DNA from: Oceaniglobus ichthyenteri
GTDB taxonomy: Bacteria > Pseudomonadota > Alphaproteobacteria > Rhodobacterales > Rhodobacteraceae
NCBI RefSeq assembly: GCF_003057885.1
Contig: NZ_QAGK01000002.1
Span: 248,001-312,000, forward strand
Direction: 5' to 3'
DNA: 64,000 nt
Shown: positions 43,786 to 53,621 of the stretch, piece after piece
How positions within the stretch are numbered: the first letter of the stretch is position 1
Layout of the letters: the number at the start of each line of letters is the position of its first letter
Notes under the pieces: generated by a model
What the model was told of the DNA's origin: nothing
Seen by the model: the letters and a program-made list of their open reading frames with translations, nothing else
Databases searched by the model: none
Position numbers and translations under genes: made by a program

Positions 43786-44718
43786 TCAGGGGTTTTGGGC
43801 CAAGGCGTCGGCCACCGCTGCATCTGCCATTTTCAATATCGCCTCGCGCGATGCGGCCACCGCAATGAACCGCCCGTTATGGCAAAACTTTGCCCCCGCG
43901 ACGCCGCTCGCCATTTGCAGTGCTTCATCGGTCAACCCGGCCCAGGCGGCAGGCAGATCGGCGCGGTTTTCGAACGTATCGTCACCTTGGCGGATCGTGG
44001 TCAGCGCCCAATCGGTGCCGCGCGGATGAATGACAAACAAAAGATGGTCGGCCCCCGCCTTTTCAACGCCCGCACGAAACGGCATTCCCATTGGCAACTC
44101 CAGAATGCGCCCATCACCGGCGGCCTCGATGGCGGCCATGACCATGGATTCCGCGCGAAATTTCGCGGCCCTGCGTTTGATTTGCGCCTCGACAAAAGCG
44201 CGGGCCACCGGCAGGGCGGCCATGAAAGCACGATCATCAGCGCCCTCTTCGCGATCATCAAACACAGTTTTCAGGCTTTCCAGCAGAACCGGCAATGTCA
44301 TGGCAGAAAACAGCGGCCCCGCCTCCGAGGTGTTGACCGCGCCATTATCGACAAGATCGACAGGCAAAACGAAACTGCGGTCAAAGGCGCCATGAATCGC
44401 CTCGATATCATCGGCAGGCACATCCATGGCGCGCAGGTAGTCGCGGCCATACTGCGCCCAGATCAAACCAAAAGAGCTGTAGGGCTGGCCATCGCTGCGC
44501 AGCGGGTTGGGCCGCTGATGATGATCGAAAATCTGCGCCTCGGCATCAAACTGCCCCCCCACGTCATAGATGATCCGGTCGGGGCCGGGGGTGATCCAGG
44601 AGGTGTCACGGCTGCGAATCAACCGGGCCTCGGGATACAGCCGCGTCAGGATGACCGATGACAACAATTCATCGGCATGAAAGCCGCCGGAATGGGTGAC
44701 AAGGTGGGTGATGGTCAT
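43786..44718 (-). CDS. MYG1/GAMP-family protein (DHH-like predicted hydrolase)
   Basis: A 310-residue member of the MYG1 family, which is conserved from bacteria to human mitochondria. It starts with THLVTHSGGFHADELLSSV, the GGFHADE motif with the DHH-like His and Asp ligands, and has IFDHHQRPNPLRSDGQPYSSFGLIW near 67-91, with the HH pair that defines the family. Human MYG1 acts as a 3'-5' RNA exonuclease; the bacterial role is unknown. The start at 44718 has GGAG 9 nt upstream. It is a single gene convergent with guaD. Confidence 0.88.
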   Translation of the reverse strand: MTITHLVTHSGGFHADELLSSVILTRLYPEARLIRSRDTSWITPGPDRIIYDVGGQFDAEAQIFDHHQRPNPLRSDGQPYSSFGLIWAQYGRDYLRAMDVPADDIEAIHGAFDRSFVLPVDLVDNGAVNTSEAGPLFSAMTLPVLLESLKTVFDDREEGADDRAFMAALPVARAFVEAQIKRRAAKFRAESMVMAAIEAAGDGRILELPMGMPFRAGVEKAGADHLLFVIHPRGTDWALTTIRQGDDTFENRADLPAAWAGLTDEALQMASGVAGAKFCHNGRFIAVAASREAILKMADAAVADALAQNP

Positions 44719-44888
44719 CAGGATGCGCTCCGGCAGGGCTTGAAATGAATTGGGCGACCAGAAAGGCCGCCCGTCGGATTGGTGTGAGAAAAGTTGCAAT
44801 TAGCGCCGAATGCCCCGGAACAATGCCGTGCAGTCCCGCCATAAATACACGAAAAATTCGCGGGCACTTTGCCGCGGTTTACACGATC

Positions 44889-45200
44889 CTAATGGGTCCA
44901 GGATCCACGCCGGTTGGTGGCAAAGTTTTCGCCATAGCCACCCGCGCGGATGTTGGCGCGCCGCGTACGAGGCTGGGTGACAACGGCAACGATGCCGCGA
45001 TCGTTGGCATATTCCAACGCTTCTTCTTTGGTTTGGAACCGCAGGCGCACCTGGGCCTGGGTGTCGGCGCTGCTGGTCCAGCCCATCAGCGGGTCAATTT
45101 CACGGGGCGCGGTGGGGACAAATTCCAGCACCCATTCATGCGTTTTTGCCGTGCCCGACGACATGGCGGTTTTGGCTGGTTTGTAAATGCGCGCGCCCAT
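44889..45200 (-). CDS. NDUFS4-like complex I accessory subunit (ETC complex I subunit region)
   Basis: A 103-residue protein of the NDUFS4/18-kDa complex I family. It begins [16 protein letters not shown], continues with EWVLEFVP and has the [16 protein letters not shown] segment and the C-terminal [15 protein letters not shown], all diagnostic of the family. Alphaproteobacterial homologues are the ancestors of the mitochondrial supernumerary subunit that helps attach the NADH-dehydrogenase module of complex I. The start at 45200 is supported by GGAGG about 10 nt upstream. It is encoded far from any nuo cluster in this window. Confidence 0.92.
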   Translation of the reverse strand: MGARIYKPAKTAMSSGTAKTHEWVLEFVPTAPREIDPLMGWTSSADTQAQVRLRFQTKEEALEYANDRGIVAVVTQPRTRRANIRAGGYGENFATNRRGSWTH

Positions 45201-45535
45201 GGGGTGACCTCCGACTATGGTGCGACAGGTTATTGGCCACAACACCCCGAAAAGCAAGTGGCGGACAGTTAAAAAGCGCTGGTTGCCGAAGCCCGCGCTG
45301 GGTGAGCGAGGGGTGGGTGGAAAACGGGGCTTCGGCAACCAGGCCTTGCTGCTTGCCCTTTTAATAACGCATGGGCGGTCTTTTAAAACAAGTATAAAAT
45401 ACAACCCTAGATTGATTAAAATGCCCCACAGAGCCGTTCAGGCGGCTTACTGCCACCGACATCGGCCCCCTTTGGCAAGGCAACGCTTGCAACTGGCCGC
45501 GCGGGGGCCATTTATAAGGCAACCAAGGAATTGCC
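45201..45535. other. Non-coding region between complex I accessory gene and uvrB
   Basis: 335 bp with no supported gene. It holds a perfect 16-bp inverted repeat (45279-45294 and 45327-45342), an AT-rich stretch with a -10-like TATAAA (45393-45398) that may start uvrB transcription, and a GGCCCCC/GGGGGCC pair (45464-45470 and 45503-45509) in the probable uvrB leader. I found no LexA box of the GAAC-N7-GTTC or GTTC-N7-GTTC type here. Confidence 0.5.
45279..45342. repeat. Perfect 16-bp inverted repeat with 32-nt loop
   Basis: CTGGTTGCCGAAGCCC at 45279-45294 and its exact reverse complement GGGCTTCGGCAACCAG at 45327-45342. The 32-nt loop is G-rich on the plus strand. TTAAAA and TTTTAA outside the arms could extend the pairing with a bulge. 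No U-run follows directly on either side. It could be a structured RNA, a small palindromic repeat element or a protein-binding site. Confidence 0.75.
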
Positions 45536-47722
45536 ATGCCACATAACAATACCAACGCGATCACCGAGCGCCCAGATGTCTTGACCAAACCCAAACTTGA
45601 GGGTGGGCGCGCCTTTCGCATGAACAGCGAATTTTCTCCGGCGGGCGATCAGCCCACCGCGATCAAAGAGATTTCAGCCGCGATCAAGGCGGGCGAGCGC
45701 GATCAGGTGTTGTTGGGGGCCACGGGCACCGGCAAAACCTATACGATGGCGAAAGTGATCGAAGAAACCCAACGCCCGGCCATCATTCTGGCACCCAACA
45801 AAACCCTAGCGGCGCAGTTATATGGCGAATTCAAAGGTTTCTTTCCCGACAACGCGGTCGAATATTTCGTGTCGTTCTATGACTATTACCAACCCGAAGC
45901 CTATGTCGCCCGGTCCGACACCTATATCGAAAAAGAATCCCAGATCAACGAACAGATCGACCGCATGCGCCACTCGGCCACGCGGGCGTTGTTGGAACGC
46001 GACGATGTGATCATCGTGGCGTCAGTGTCGTGTATTTACGGCATCGGCTCGGTTGAAACCTATGGCGCGATGACAATCGATCTGATCGCCGGACAGGAAT
46101 ATGACCAGCGACAGGTGATGGCCGATCTGGTGGCCCAGCAGTACAAGCGCAACGATCAGGCGTTTTCGCGCGGCAGTTTCCGGGTGCGCGGTGACAGCCT
46201 CGAGATTTTTCCCGCCCACCTTGATGATCGCGCCTGGCGGCTGTCGTTTTTTGGTAATGAATTGGAAGGCATCACCGAATTTGACCCCCTGACAGGGCAA
46301 AAAACCGATACGTTCGACCGTATTCGCGTTTACGCCAATTCCCACTATGTGACGCCCCGCCCGACCATGAAACAGGCGGTGATCGAGATTAAAAAAGAGC
46401 TGCGGATGCGGCTGGATCAATTGGTGAATGACGGCAAACTGCTTGAGGCGCAGCGCCTGGAACAACGAACCAATTTCGATATTGAAATGCTTGAGGCCAC
46501 CGGCGTGTGCAACGGCATTGAAAACTATTCGCGCTATCTGACCGGGCGCGCGCCGGGCGAACCGCCCCCCACCCTGTTTGAATTCATCCCCGATAATGCG
46601 ATTGTGTTTGCCGATGAATCCCACGTGTCCGTGCCGCAAATCGGCGGCATGTACAAAGGCGACTATCGGCGCAAATTCACTTTGGCCGAACACGGTTTCC
46701 GCCTGCCGTCGTGCATGGATAACCGCCCGCTGAAATTCGAAGAATGGGATGCCATGCGCCCACAATCGGTGTTTGTGTCGGCCACGCCTGCCGCCTGGGA
46801 GATGGAGCAGACCGGCGGTGTGTTTACCGAACAGGTGATCCGCCCCACGGGCCTGATTGATCCATACGTTGAAATCCGCCCTGTTGAAATGCAGGTTGAT
46901 GATTTGCTCGATGAAATCCGCAAAGTCACGCAAGACGGGTATCGTACACTTTGCACTGTTTTGACCAAACGCATGGCCGAGGATTTAACCGAATATTTAC
47001 ATGAACAGGGCATCAAAGTGCGCTATATGCACAGTGATATCGACACATTGGAACGTATCGAAATCCTGCGCGATCTGCGGCTGGGGGCGTTTGATGTGTT
47101 AATCGGCATTAACCTGTTGCGCGAGGGATTGGATATTCCTGAATGTGGGCTGGTGGCCATTCTGGATGCGGACAAGGAAGGGTTCCTGCGCAGTGAAACC
47201 AGCCTTGTGCAAACCATCGGCCGGGCCGCGCGCAATGCCGAAGGCCGGGTGATCATGTATGCCGACCGGATCACCGGCAGCATGGAACGGGCGTTGGCCG
47301 AAACCGAACGCCGCCGTGACAAACAGATCGCCTATAACACCGAACATAATATCACCCCGGCCACAGTGAAAAAGAACGTCGAAGACGTGCTTTCAGGGCT
47401 GTATCAGGGCGATGTCGATATGAACCGGGTCACCGCCACAATCGACAAGGGGCTGTCAGGAAGCAATCTGAAGGCGGTTCTTGACGGATTGCGCACCGAT
47501 ATGCGCAAAGCCGCCGAGAACCTGGAATTCGAAGAGGCCGCGCGCCTGCGTGACGAACTTAAACGTCTGGAAGCGGTGGACCTGACCATCGCCAACGATC
47601 CGCTGGCGCGCCAATCGGCGGTGGATGCGGCAAAGGCAGAATCCACCAAGATGGCAGGCCGTTCGACCGCCGGGCGGCCCGGTCAACGCGGCGGCAATGT
47701 GCAAAGGCGAAAGAAACGCTAG
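45536..47722 (+). CDS. uvrB: Excinuclease ABC subunit UvrB
   Basis: The damage-verification helicase of nucleotide excision repair. The 728-residue protein has Walker [12 protein letters not shown] near 60-70, the [21 protein letters not shown] beta-hairpin region near 117-137, the Walker B DESH (FADESHVS), helicase motifs in the C-terminal half (VGR-like [11 protein letters not shown]) and a UvrC-binding coiled coil ([19 protein letters not shown] near 660). An N-terminal extension of about 25 residues and a basic C-terminal tail (NVQRRKKR) are present. The ATG follows AAGGAATTGCC. It appears monocistronic. Confidence 0.97.
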   Translation: MPHNNTNAITERPDVLTKPKLEGGRAFRMNSEFSPAGDQPTAIKEISAAIKAGERDQVLLGATGTGKTYTMAKVIEETQRPAIILAPNKTLAAQLYGEFKGFFPDNAVEYFVSFYDYYQPEAYVARSDTYIEKESQINEQIDRMRHSATRALLERDDVIIVASVSCIYGIGSVETYGAMTIDLIAGQEYDQRQVMADLVAQQYKRNDQAFSRGSFRVRGDSLEIFPAHLDDRAWRLSFFGNELEGITEFDPLTGQKTDTFDRIRVYANSHYVTPRPTMKQAVIEIKKELRMRLDQLVNDGKLLEAQRLEQRTNFDIEMLEATGVCNGIENYSRYLTGRAPGEPPPTLFEFIPDNAIVFADESHVSVPQIGGMYKGDYRRKFTLAEHGFRLPSCMDNRPLKFEEWDAMRPQSVFVSATPAAWEMEQTGGVFTEQVIRPTGLIDPYVEIRPVEMQVDDLLDEIRKVTQDGYRTLCTVLTKRMAEDLTEYLHEQGIKVRYMHSDIDTLERIEILRDLRLGAFDVLIGINLLREGLDIPECGLVAILDADKEGFLRSETSLVQTIGRAARNAEGRVIMYADRITGSMERALAETERRRDKQIAYNTEHNITPATVKKNVEDVLSGLYQGDVDMNRVTATIDKGLSGSNLKAVLDGLRTDMRKAAENLEFEEAARLRDELKRLEAVDLTIANDPLARQSAVDAAKAESTKMAGRSTAGRPGQRGGNVQRRKKR

Positions 47723-47727
47723 CGCGG

Positions 47728-47748
47728 TTAACAATGTGTTAAGATAAT
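47728..47748 (+). promoter_or_regulatory. Palindrome and -10 element upstream of the 221-residue secreted protein gene
   Basis: TTAACA (47728-47733) and TGTTAA (47737-47742) are a perfect inverted repeat around ATG, abutting the -10-like GATAAT (47743-47748). The ATG of the next gene is 37 bp downstream. No good -35 is visible, which would fit a promoter needing an activator bound at the palindrome, but repression is equally possible. Confidence 0.4.
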
Positions 47749-47785
47749 CTGTCGCATTCTGCGCATACGGGACAAAGGACTCCGT

Positions 47786-48451
47786 ATGCGCCAAATTCTT
47801 TTCGCCATCCTTTTGCTTTTGCCCAATCTGGCCCTGGCCGGGGCTTGGCCGCGCGCCGAGAGCAGCACCTTTGTCGCGCTCAGTTGGAATACCGGCAAAA
47901 CGGAGTCCGATCAGACCGACGGATATCGGTCATTTTTCCTTGAAACAGGGTTTACGCCAAAAACCACGCTTGTCGTCAAATCCTGGAGCCGAAATGACGG
48001 CGCCTATGGTGATCTGGTCGGATCACTCTCTTATCATCCGCAGGCCACGAAAAATGGCCATCAATTTTCGTTTGGTTTGGGATTGGGCGTGCGGCATTTC
48101 AAAAATGCCACACCGCGCCCGTTGATCATGCCGACCGTATCTTGGGGCAAAGGGTTTGAAACCCCGCGCGCAAACGGCTGGATGAGCGCCGATCTGACCC
48201 TTGGGCACACTGTGGGGCTTGGTGAAACCTGGCACAAGGCGGATTTCACGTTCGGCCTGAAACCCGATGACACGACACATCTTATCCTGCAACTGCGCAG
48301 TTTTCATGAACCCCAGGGGCAGGTGACAGCCCTTGCCCCCAGTTATGTCAAAAAACTTCGTGACGGGGTGAATATGGAAATCGGGATGACCTATCGCACG
48401 ACAGGGCAGAACCGGGTCGGGTTAACCATCGGCAGTTGGATCGAATTTTGA
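47786..48451 (+). CDS. Secreted, possibly outer-membrane beta-barrel, hypothetical protein
   Basis: A 221-residue protein with a Sec signal peptide (MRQILFAILLLLPNLALA, then GAWPR). The mature part has alternating hydrophobic and polar strands with turns rich in Gly, Asp and Asn (SFGLGLGVRHF, MSADLTLGHTVGL, VNMEIGMTYRTTG) and ends in aromatic WIEF, a feature of outer-membrane barrels. I recognise no family. It is preceded by its own promoter region and followed by a perfect hairpin. Function unknown. Confidence 0.75.
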   Translation: MRQILFAILLLLPNLALAGAWPRAESSTFVALSWNTGKTESDQTDGYRSFFLETGFTPKTTLVVKSWSRNDGAYGDLVGSLSYHPQATKNGHQFSFGLGLGVRHFKNATPRPLIMPTVSWGKGFETPRANGWMSADLTLGHTVGLGETWHKADFTFGLKPDDTTHLILQLRSFHEPQGQVTALAPSYVKKLRDGVNMEIGMTYRTTGQNRVGLTIGSWIEF

Positions 48452-48456
48452 TCGAT

Positions 48457-48483
48457 GCAGGGCGGCCCACCACGCCGCCCTGC
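48457..48483. terminator. Convergent hairpin after the secreted protein gene
   Basis: GCAGGGCGGC (48457-48466) and GCCGCCCTGC (48474-48483) form a perfect 10-bp stem with a 7-nt loop, between the stop codons of two convergent genes. No U-run follows on either strand; it probably stabilises or terminates both transcripts. Confidence 0.55.
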
Positions 48484-48492
48484 CCCGGCCCT

Positions 48493-50784
48493 TTAAAACG
48501 GTTTGTCGCACCGCGCGGTCACCTGCACCCGGCCCCGCGTTGGCACCGACCATCCCAGCCGCACACGGTTCTGGCCCGGACCATCCATCGGCGTCACTGA
48601 CGGCATATCATAAACCCGCGCCTGCCCCGAGGTCAGCAATTCGCCCTCGGGCACTACGGCGCAAACCGTTCGCGCATAACCTTGAAACGGCAGGAACCCA
48701 CCAATCCCCAGGGTCCAGGTTTCGGCATTGTCATTCTGGCTGAATTCCAGGGTGACAGGATTGATCGTCAGCTGCTGAATGCCGTTGAACGTGTTGCCCT
48801 GAAAATTGATCAACCGTGCCAGACTGTGATCCAGACCGGCGATCGATGTATCCACGCGGTCAATCCGATCAATCTGTCCGTTGATCGATTTGAACGTATT
48901 GCCCACCACATTCAGACCCTGCACAAAATGGCCCGGCCCGAATGGTTTTATCACCAGCCAACTGAACCAGGATGCAACGTTATTAGCTGTAAAAATACAC
49001 CCGGTAATCGAGAGCCCGCCAAAGGAAAATTCATTTGCAAAACCGGGTTGCGCGTCGTGCTCATTGGTCCATTCAATGAAGGAATTGTCGATATAACAGC
49101 CGGTAATCACCGTTTTCACGTTTGTTTCAGTCAGAACCAAACCCGCCGTGCGCGGCCCGTTGTTGACATTGTCACCCTGAAACCAATGGTTGCCCACCAA
49201 CAGATGCCCGTTGCCAAACAACACCATTGTGGTGCCCAATCTCTGAAATCTGCTGTCGCGGATTTTACCATCATTGGCATTGATGTTCAGGCCGACAGAA
49301 ATTCGTTGTGTCGCGGGCAGGGATTGTTCGGCCGAAATGAAATGACACCGGTCGATTTGCAGATCCTGACAGCCCCGGCCAATGCTGGTAATGCCACGAT
49401 GTTTCGGCTTGGTGATGAAGCAATCCTTGACGTGAAATGTTTCGCCATCCGGGGCCATCATGATGCCACTGGCCAGGGAATCGAGCTGAAATTCAATATC
49501 GGCCAGGGTAAATTTGCTCAGCCGGTTGAACCCGCTGAAATCCAGGGCATAGCGGAATCTGCGAAAGGTGTAATTCTGTGTGCCGACCGCATCATACAAC
49601 GGCTGACTTAGCGAAATCGTACCTTGGCCGACGTTTTTCGAACTGACGTAAACTTCGCGCCCGACACCGTTCCCCGTAACCAGCGATCCAACCTCGATAT
49701 TCGCCACATTTGTCACCTGGGTCAGGGTGCGTGGATTATTCTCGGAATACCGCGCCGATGAGGACACGGCCGGCGTGTTCCACCCGGTGCCCGGCACACA
49801 GTTGAACTGCCCGTTTCGGATCACCCGGCGGATCTCATAGGTGGTCAGGTTGTCAACCGCGGCCGCCATGTCTATCGGCTCGCTCAGCTCAATCCGCCGC
49901 CCGCCCATATCCAGACTTTCATGGTCGGTATTGTTCAAAAGCGCCTGAAAGGCTTTTTTGAATGCCTCAACCTCATTGCCGAAGGCATCAATATAGGTCG
50001 GCAAATCGAAATTCTTGCGCAGCACAAGCCGGCGATTGACCGGCATCGAAACTTTGCCGACGAACCGGGTTTCATTCGCCATCGTCACGTCGGAGTTCAG
50101 CCGGAAATTTCCCTCGGGCACCACGACATAGCGCCCGTTGGCCGCCGCATCGGCCGCGTTGAAGGCAGCGCTGTCATCGGCGCTGCCGTTGCCCACCGCG
50201 CCATAGTCGCGCACATCGACAAAATCCAGAAGGCTGCGCAGAAACGCGCCGGTCACATCCTCGATTTCGATATCGTCAATCCGCACAACACCGCCATTGG
50301 GCCCGGTCAGATCCAGCCCGAAATGGCCGTAAATCGCATCGCGGCCCCACACCATGTCAACGCCGTTGCGCGCGCCGACGCCGACAATCGCGCGCACCTC
50401 AACCACATCACCGTAGCTCGACAATTGGGTCGTGGGCCCCACCGTCACGACACCGTTGATCGGGTTGCCCCCGGCCCGTGCGCCATAAGCCGCGATGCGC
50501 ACGCCGGGCAAATTCCCGGTCACCGCCTTGACCCGCGCACGGATCTGCAAATAACAGCCGGGCAAAATCGGGGTTTCGCCGGTATATCGCAACCGCTGGG
50601 TGCCTTGGGTCTTGATCAACTCCAGGCAGCCGCCAAAATCCTGATCCGCAGGCACAAAGGCCGCGTTTGACGCACCGGCATAGGTGGCCGACCCCGGCGT
50701 GCCATCCTCGCTGGACCAAACATTCAACCCGCCCGAAAACGGCGGAGGCATCAGAACCAGCCCATCGGTTATCGCTTTGTTCAT
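48493..50784 (-). CDS. Large right-handed beta-helix protein (pectate lyase 3 superfamily)
   Basis: A 763-residue protein. Residues 1-170 resemble a beta-sandwich ligand-binding module (GGLNVWSSEDGTPGS at the start). VDVRDYGAVGNGSADDSAAF near 190 is the hallmark opening of the pectate lyase 3/GH28-related beta-helix. Later repeats (HVKDCFITKPKHRGITSIGR, DGKIRDSRFQRLG, VGNHWFQGDN, VITGCYIDNS, ITGCIFTANN) follow the beta-helix rhythm. A C-terminal domain follows. There is no signal peptide at the chosen start, which has AAAGGG upstream. This is typical of phage-type tail spikes and of some exported polysaccharide-active proteins; which applies here is not known. Confidence 0.8.
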   Translation of the reverse strand: MNKAITDGLVLMPPPFSGGLNVWSSEDGTPGSATYAGASNAAFVPADQDFGGCLELIKTQGTQRLRYTGETPILPGCYLQIRARVKAVTGNLPGVRIAAYGARAGGNPINGVVTVGPTTQLSSYGDVVEVRAIVGVGARNGVDMVWGRDAIYGHFGLDLTGPNGGVVRIDDIEIEDVTGAFLRSLLDFVDVRDYGAVGNGSADDSAAFNAADAAANGRYVVVPEGNFRLNSDVTMANETRFVGKVSMPVNRRLVLRKNFDLPTYIDAFGNEVEAFKKAFQALLNNTDHESLDMGGRRIELSEPIDMAAAVDNLTTYEIRRVIRNGQFNCVPGTGWNTPAVSSSARYSENNPRTLTQVTNVANIEVGSLVTGNGVGREVYVSSKNVGQGTISLSQPLYDAVGTQNYTFRRFRYALDFSGFNRLSKFTLADIEFQLDSLASGIMMAPDGETFHVKDCFITKPKHRGITSIGRGCQDLQIDRCHFISAEQSLPATQRISVGLNINANDGKIRDSRFQRLGTTMVLFGNGHLLVGNHWFQGDNVNNGPRTAGLVLTETNVKTVITGCYIDNSFIEWTNEHDAQPGFANEFSFGGLSITGCIFTANNVASWFSWLVIKPFGPGHFVQGLNVVGNTFKSINGQIDRIDRVDTSIAGLDHSLARLINFQGNTFNGIQQLTINPVTLEFSQNDNAETWTLGIGGFLPFQGYARTVCAVVPEGELLTSGQARVYDMPSVTPMDGPGQNRVRLGWSVPTRGRVQVTARCDKPF

Positions 50785-50821
50785 CGCAGTCCCTTTCATA
50801 CGCCAAGCCCAACCGCGACAC

Positions 50822-50859
50822 CAAAACAAAACCCCGCAGGCCGGTTTGGCCAACGGGGT
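50822..50859 (-). terminator. Intrinsic terminator downstream of the DUF4864 gene
   Basis: On the minus strand the stem ACCCCG-TTGGCC with GGCC-TGCGGGGT (50859-50831) is followed by TTTGTTTTG (50830-50822). It lies 90 bp after the DUF4864 stop and ahead of the beta-helix gene, so it should separate the two minus-strand units. Confidence 0.8.
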
Positions 50860-50947
50860 CTCGCAATGTTGAATGTCGTGATTTTCTGGCCAAAGGAATA
50901 ACAGCGGGCCGTTAACCACCCCCTAAATCACCGCGCGGTGCAGCGCA

Positions 50948-51364
50948 TCAAACCCCCAGTTGCGGCGCCTGCAAAAGCTGCACACCATTGATCTGCCAAC
51001 CGATTTCGCCCTTGATCATCTGATAATCAAGCGCGTGATAGACACCCGATGCGTCGCGCACCACCACCTTTTGCCAAAGTTCACCGCGGATTTCACGCAG
51101 CTCCTGAAACTCGACGGCACTGGGGCGATGCACCATGGGGTATCCTTGTTGCACCATGGCGGCGAACCTGTCGACCGAGCCGAACATCGATTTTATGGTG
51201 GGTGAGGCATAGTCAAACGCCGTGGCGAAATCATCGGCCAGAAAGGCATCGATCTGCCCCTGGATCACCCGTTCAATCGCCGGATATTGCATGGGGTCCG
51301 TTTGCGCCTGGATCGGGCCGGCAAGGCCAATCGCCAGGGTCAGGATCATAAACAGCCGTGTCAT
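50948..51364 (-). CDS. DUF4864 domain-containing secreted protein
   Basis: A 138-residue protein with a Sec signal peptide (MTRLFMILTLAIGLAGPIQA) and a DUF4864 domain (about 30-135), a SnoaL/NTF2-like cone fold, with the IQGQIDAFLADDFATAFDYASPTI opening and the LDYQMIKGEIGWQINGVQLL end. Function is not established; it is common in Alphaproteobacteria. AAAGGG 7 nt upstream supports 51364; an ATG five codons upstream is less likely. It lies 76 bp downstream of lysK on the same strand. Confidence 0.85.
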   Translation of the reverse strand: MTRLFMILTLAIGLAGPIQAQTDPMQYPAIERVIQGQIDAFLADDFATAFDYASPTIKSMFGSVDRFAAMVQQGYPMVHRPSAVEFQELREIRGELWQKVVVRDASGVYHALDYQMIKGEIGWQINGVQLLQAPQLGV

Positions 51365-51440
51365 CGCGCGCCCTTTCATGTGTTCGTTGAAAAACACGTA
51401 GCGCGCGATGCAAAAGTTTCACGCCAATCCGTGGCCCGCG

Positions 51441-53024
51441 TTATCCCGCGGCCAGTTCGCCGCGCGCCCCCGCTTCGATCAGGGCGATACTTTCATCGAT
51501 CCCGTAAAGCGCGATGAAACCGCCAAACCGTGGCCCTTGCGAGGCACCCAACAACACCTCGTAGAGGGTTTTGAACCAATCGCGCAGTGGTTCAAACCCG
51601 TGATCCTTGCCCACGGCAAAGACCACAGTTTGCAATCCTTCGGCGTCCAATCCGCCCTGCCAGTCGCGCAGACGTGCCGCCAGATCATTCAGGGCCGCCG
51701 CTTCGCGTTCATCGGGCAGGCGGAACACTTTTTCAGGCTTCACAAAGTCGTTGTAATACCGCACGGCAAACCCCGCCGCCTGATCCAGATCGGCGTGGGT
51801 TTCGGGCGTCGCGTCAGGGGCATAGCGTTGGATAAAGCCCCACAGCGCCGCCTTGTCTTCGGCGCTGGACACGCTGGCCAGATTCAACAGCATCGCAAAC
51901 GGCACCACCATGGTGGACACCGGCACATCGCCGCTGTGTACATGCCACACCGGGTTGTTCACCCGTCCCGCGGCATCCTGATCGACATAGGCGCGCAACT
52001 GCTGATGATACTCATCCACCGCCTTGGGGATCACATCAAAATACATCCGCTTTGCGGTTTTCGGCTTTTGATACATGAAATACGACAGGGATTCGGTGCT
52101 GGCATAGGTCAGCCATTCATCAATGCTCAACCCGTTGCCCGAAGATTTCGATATCTTCTGGCCCTTGTCATCCAGGAACAATTCATAGGTGAAATGGTTC
52201 GGCTTGCGCCCGCCCAAAATCTCGCAAATCCGGTCATAGATCGGGGTGTTGGTGGAATGGTCTTTGCCGTACATTTCAAAATCAACGTCCAGCGCGGCCC
52301 AGCGCGCGCCGAAATCGGGCTTCCACTGCAATTTCACATTGCCGCCAGTCACCGGCAGGGTCCATTCGCGCCCTTCTTCATCGTCAAACGTGATTTCACC
52401 TTTTGCGCCATCCACATGTTTCATCGGCACATATAAAATCCGCCCGGTTTCCGGATGGATCGGCAGGAAACAGGAATAACTCTGCTGCCGCTCTTCGCGC
52501 AGGGATTTCAACATCACCGCCATGATCTGATCATAGCGTTCCGCCGCGCGCAAAAGCACCGCGTCAAACTGCCCCGAGTTGTAATATTCGGTCGCCGAGA
52601 TGAATTCATACTCAAACCCGAACGTATCCAGAAACCGCCGCAACATGGCGTTGTTATGGGCGCCGAAACTGTCGTGGGTGCCAAATGGGTCGGGCACGCT
52701 GGTCAGCGGGCGCTGAAGATGCTCGGCCAGGGCGTCGGGGTTGGGCACATTGCCCGGCACCTTGCGCATCCCATCCAGATCATCGGAAAAACAGATCAGG
52801 CGCGTCGGAATATCCGAAATCGCCTCGAACGCGCGGCGGATCATCGTGGTGCGCGCCACTTCGCCGAATGTGCCGATATGGGGCAGGCCCGATGGCCCGT
52901 ATCCGGTTTCAAACAGCACATATCCCTTTTCGGGCGGTGCCTTTTCATACCGTTTGAGCAGCGCGCGCGCCTCTTCAAAGGGCCAGGCCTTTGATGTCAT
53001 CGCAGCAGCGCGCAAATCGGACAT
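51441..53024 (-). CDS. lysK: Class I lysyl-tRNA synthetase LysK
   Basis: Charges tRNA-Lys. The 527-residue protein is the class I (archaeal type) enzyme found in most alphaproteobacteria instead of the class II LysS. The HIGH motif appears as LPHIGTFGE near 48-55 and KMSKS as KISKSSGN near 285. A C-terminal helical anticodon-binding region follows (about 370-527). An AGGAGA ribosome site lies upstream of ATG 53024. It appears to head a transcription unit that includes the DUF4864 gene. Confidence 0.96.
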   Translation of the reverse strand: MSDLRAAAMTSKAWPFEEARALLKRYEKAPPEKGYVLFETGYGPSGLPHIGTFGEVARTTMIRRAFEAISDIPTRLICFSDDLDGMRKVPGNVPNPDALAEHLQRPLTSVPDPFGTHDSFGAHNNAMLRRFLDTFGFEYEFISATEYYNSGQFDAVLLRAAERYDQIMAVMLKSLREERQQSYSCFLPIHPETGRILYVPMKHVDGAKGEITFDDEEGREWTLPVTGGNVKLQWKPDFGARWAALDVDFEMYGKDHSTNTPIYDRICEILGGRKPNHFTYELFLDDKGQKISKSSGNGLSIDEWLTYASTESLSYFMYQKPKTAKRMYFDVIPKAVDEYHQQLRAYVDQDAAGRVNNPVWHVHSGDVPVSTMVVPFAMLLNLASVSSAEDKAALWGFIQRYAPDATPETHADLDQAAGFAVRYYNDFVKPEKVFRLPDEREAAALNDLAARLRDWQGGLDAEGLQTVVFAVGKDHGFEPLRDWFKTLYEVLLGASQGPRFGGFIALYGIDESIALIEAGARGELAAG

Positions 53025-53124
53025 GGTATTTCTCCTGTTAAAGTGAACGATCGGGAACCGTCACTCCCTATTGCCCCCAAGGCGCGGCGTCAATATTCTG
53101 CACCGCAACATAAAGGATATCAGC

Positions 53125-53547
53125 ATGACAGATAACTCTTACGCGATGACGGCCCAGGATTGTCTGGTGGCGGTGATGATTGCCGTCAGCGTGTCGGATG
53201 CAAATATCCACACCGCCGAATTGCTGACCATCGAAAGGATCGTGAATCACCTTCCGGTGTTTGCCAGTTACGATCAGGACCGCATCGCAAAAGTGGCCGA
53301 AATTGTGTTTGATCTGTTTTCAGAAGAGGATGGGCTGGACGCCCTGTTTGGCCTGATCCGGGATAATCTGCCGGAAAAGCTGAATGAAACTGCCTATGCG
53401 ATGGCCTGTGATGTGGCCGCCGCCGATGGCCGGATCGAAGACACCGAACTGCGCCTGCTGGAAGAAATCCGTTATGAGCTGACCATTGACCGGCTGCACG
53501 CCGCCGCCATCGAACGCGCCGCGCGCGCGCGCCACCTGACCCTGTGA
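53125..53547 (+). CDS. TerB-family protein
   Basis: A 140-residue all-alpha protein with the tellurite-resistance TerB-like fold: two similar halves (AMTAQDCLVAVMIAVSVSDANIHTAEL and LNETAYAMACDVAAADGRIEDTEL) each containing the acidic D-x-x-x-x-x-E metal-binding type motif. TerB-like proteins act as sensors or scaffolds at membranes. A role in tellurite resistance is not implied because no other ter genes are near. Start at 53125 has AGGAT about 8 nt upstream. It is flanked by lysK (divergent) and dacB (convergent). Confidence 0.85.
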   Translation: MTDNSYAMTAQDCLVAVMIAVSVSDANIHTAELLTIERIVNHLPVFASYDQDRIAKVAEIVFDLFSEEDGLDALFGLIRDNLPEKLNETAYAMACDVAAADGRIEDTELRLLEEIRYELTIDRLHAAAIERAARARHLTL

Positions 53548-53621
53548 ACCAATGTCTGACCGAATAGAGCGCCCATGGCGCACGCCATTGCGGCCCTGAC
53601 GGGCCTGCGGGCGCCCGTGGC

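Noticed and set aside
45279-45342. The inverted repeat as an intrinsic terminator
   Set aside because: The loop is 32 nt and no U-run follows either arm, so ordinary termination is unlikely.
53125-53547. Tellurite resistance system
   Set aside because: Only a single TerB-like protein is present; no terC, terD, terZ or other ter genes are nearby.
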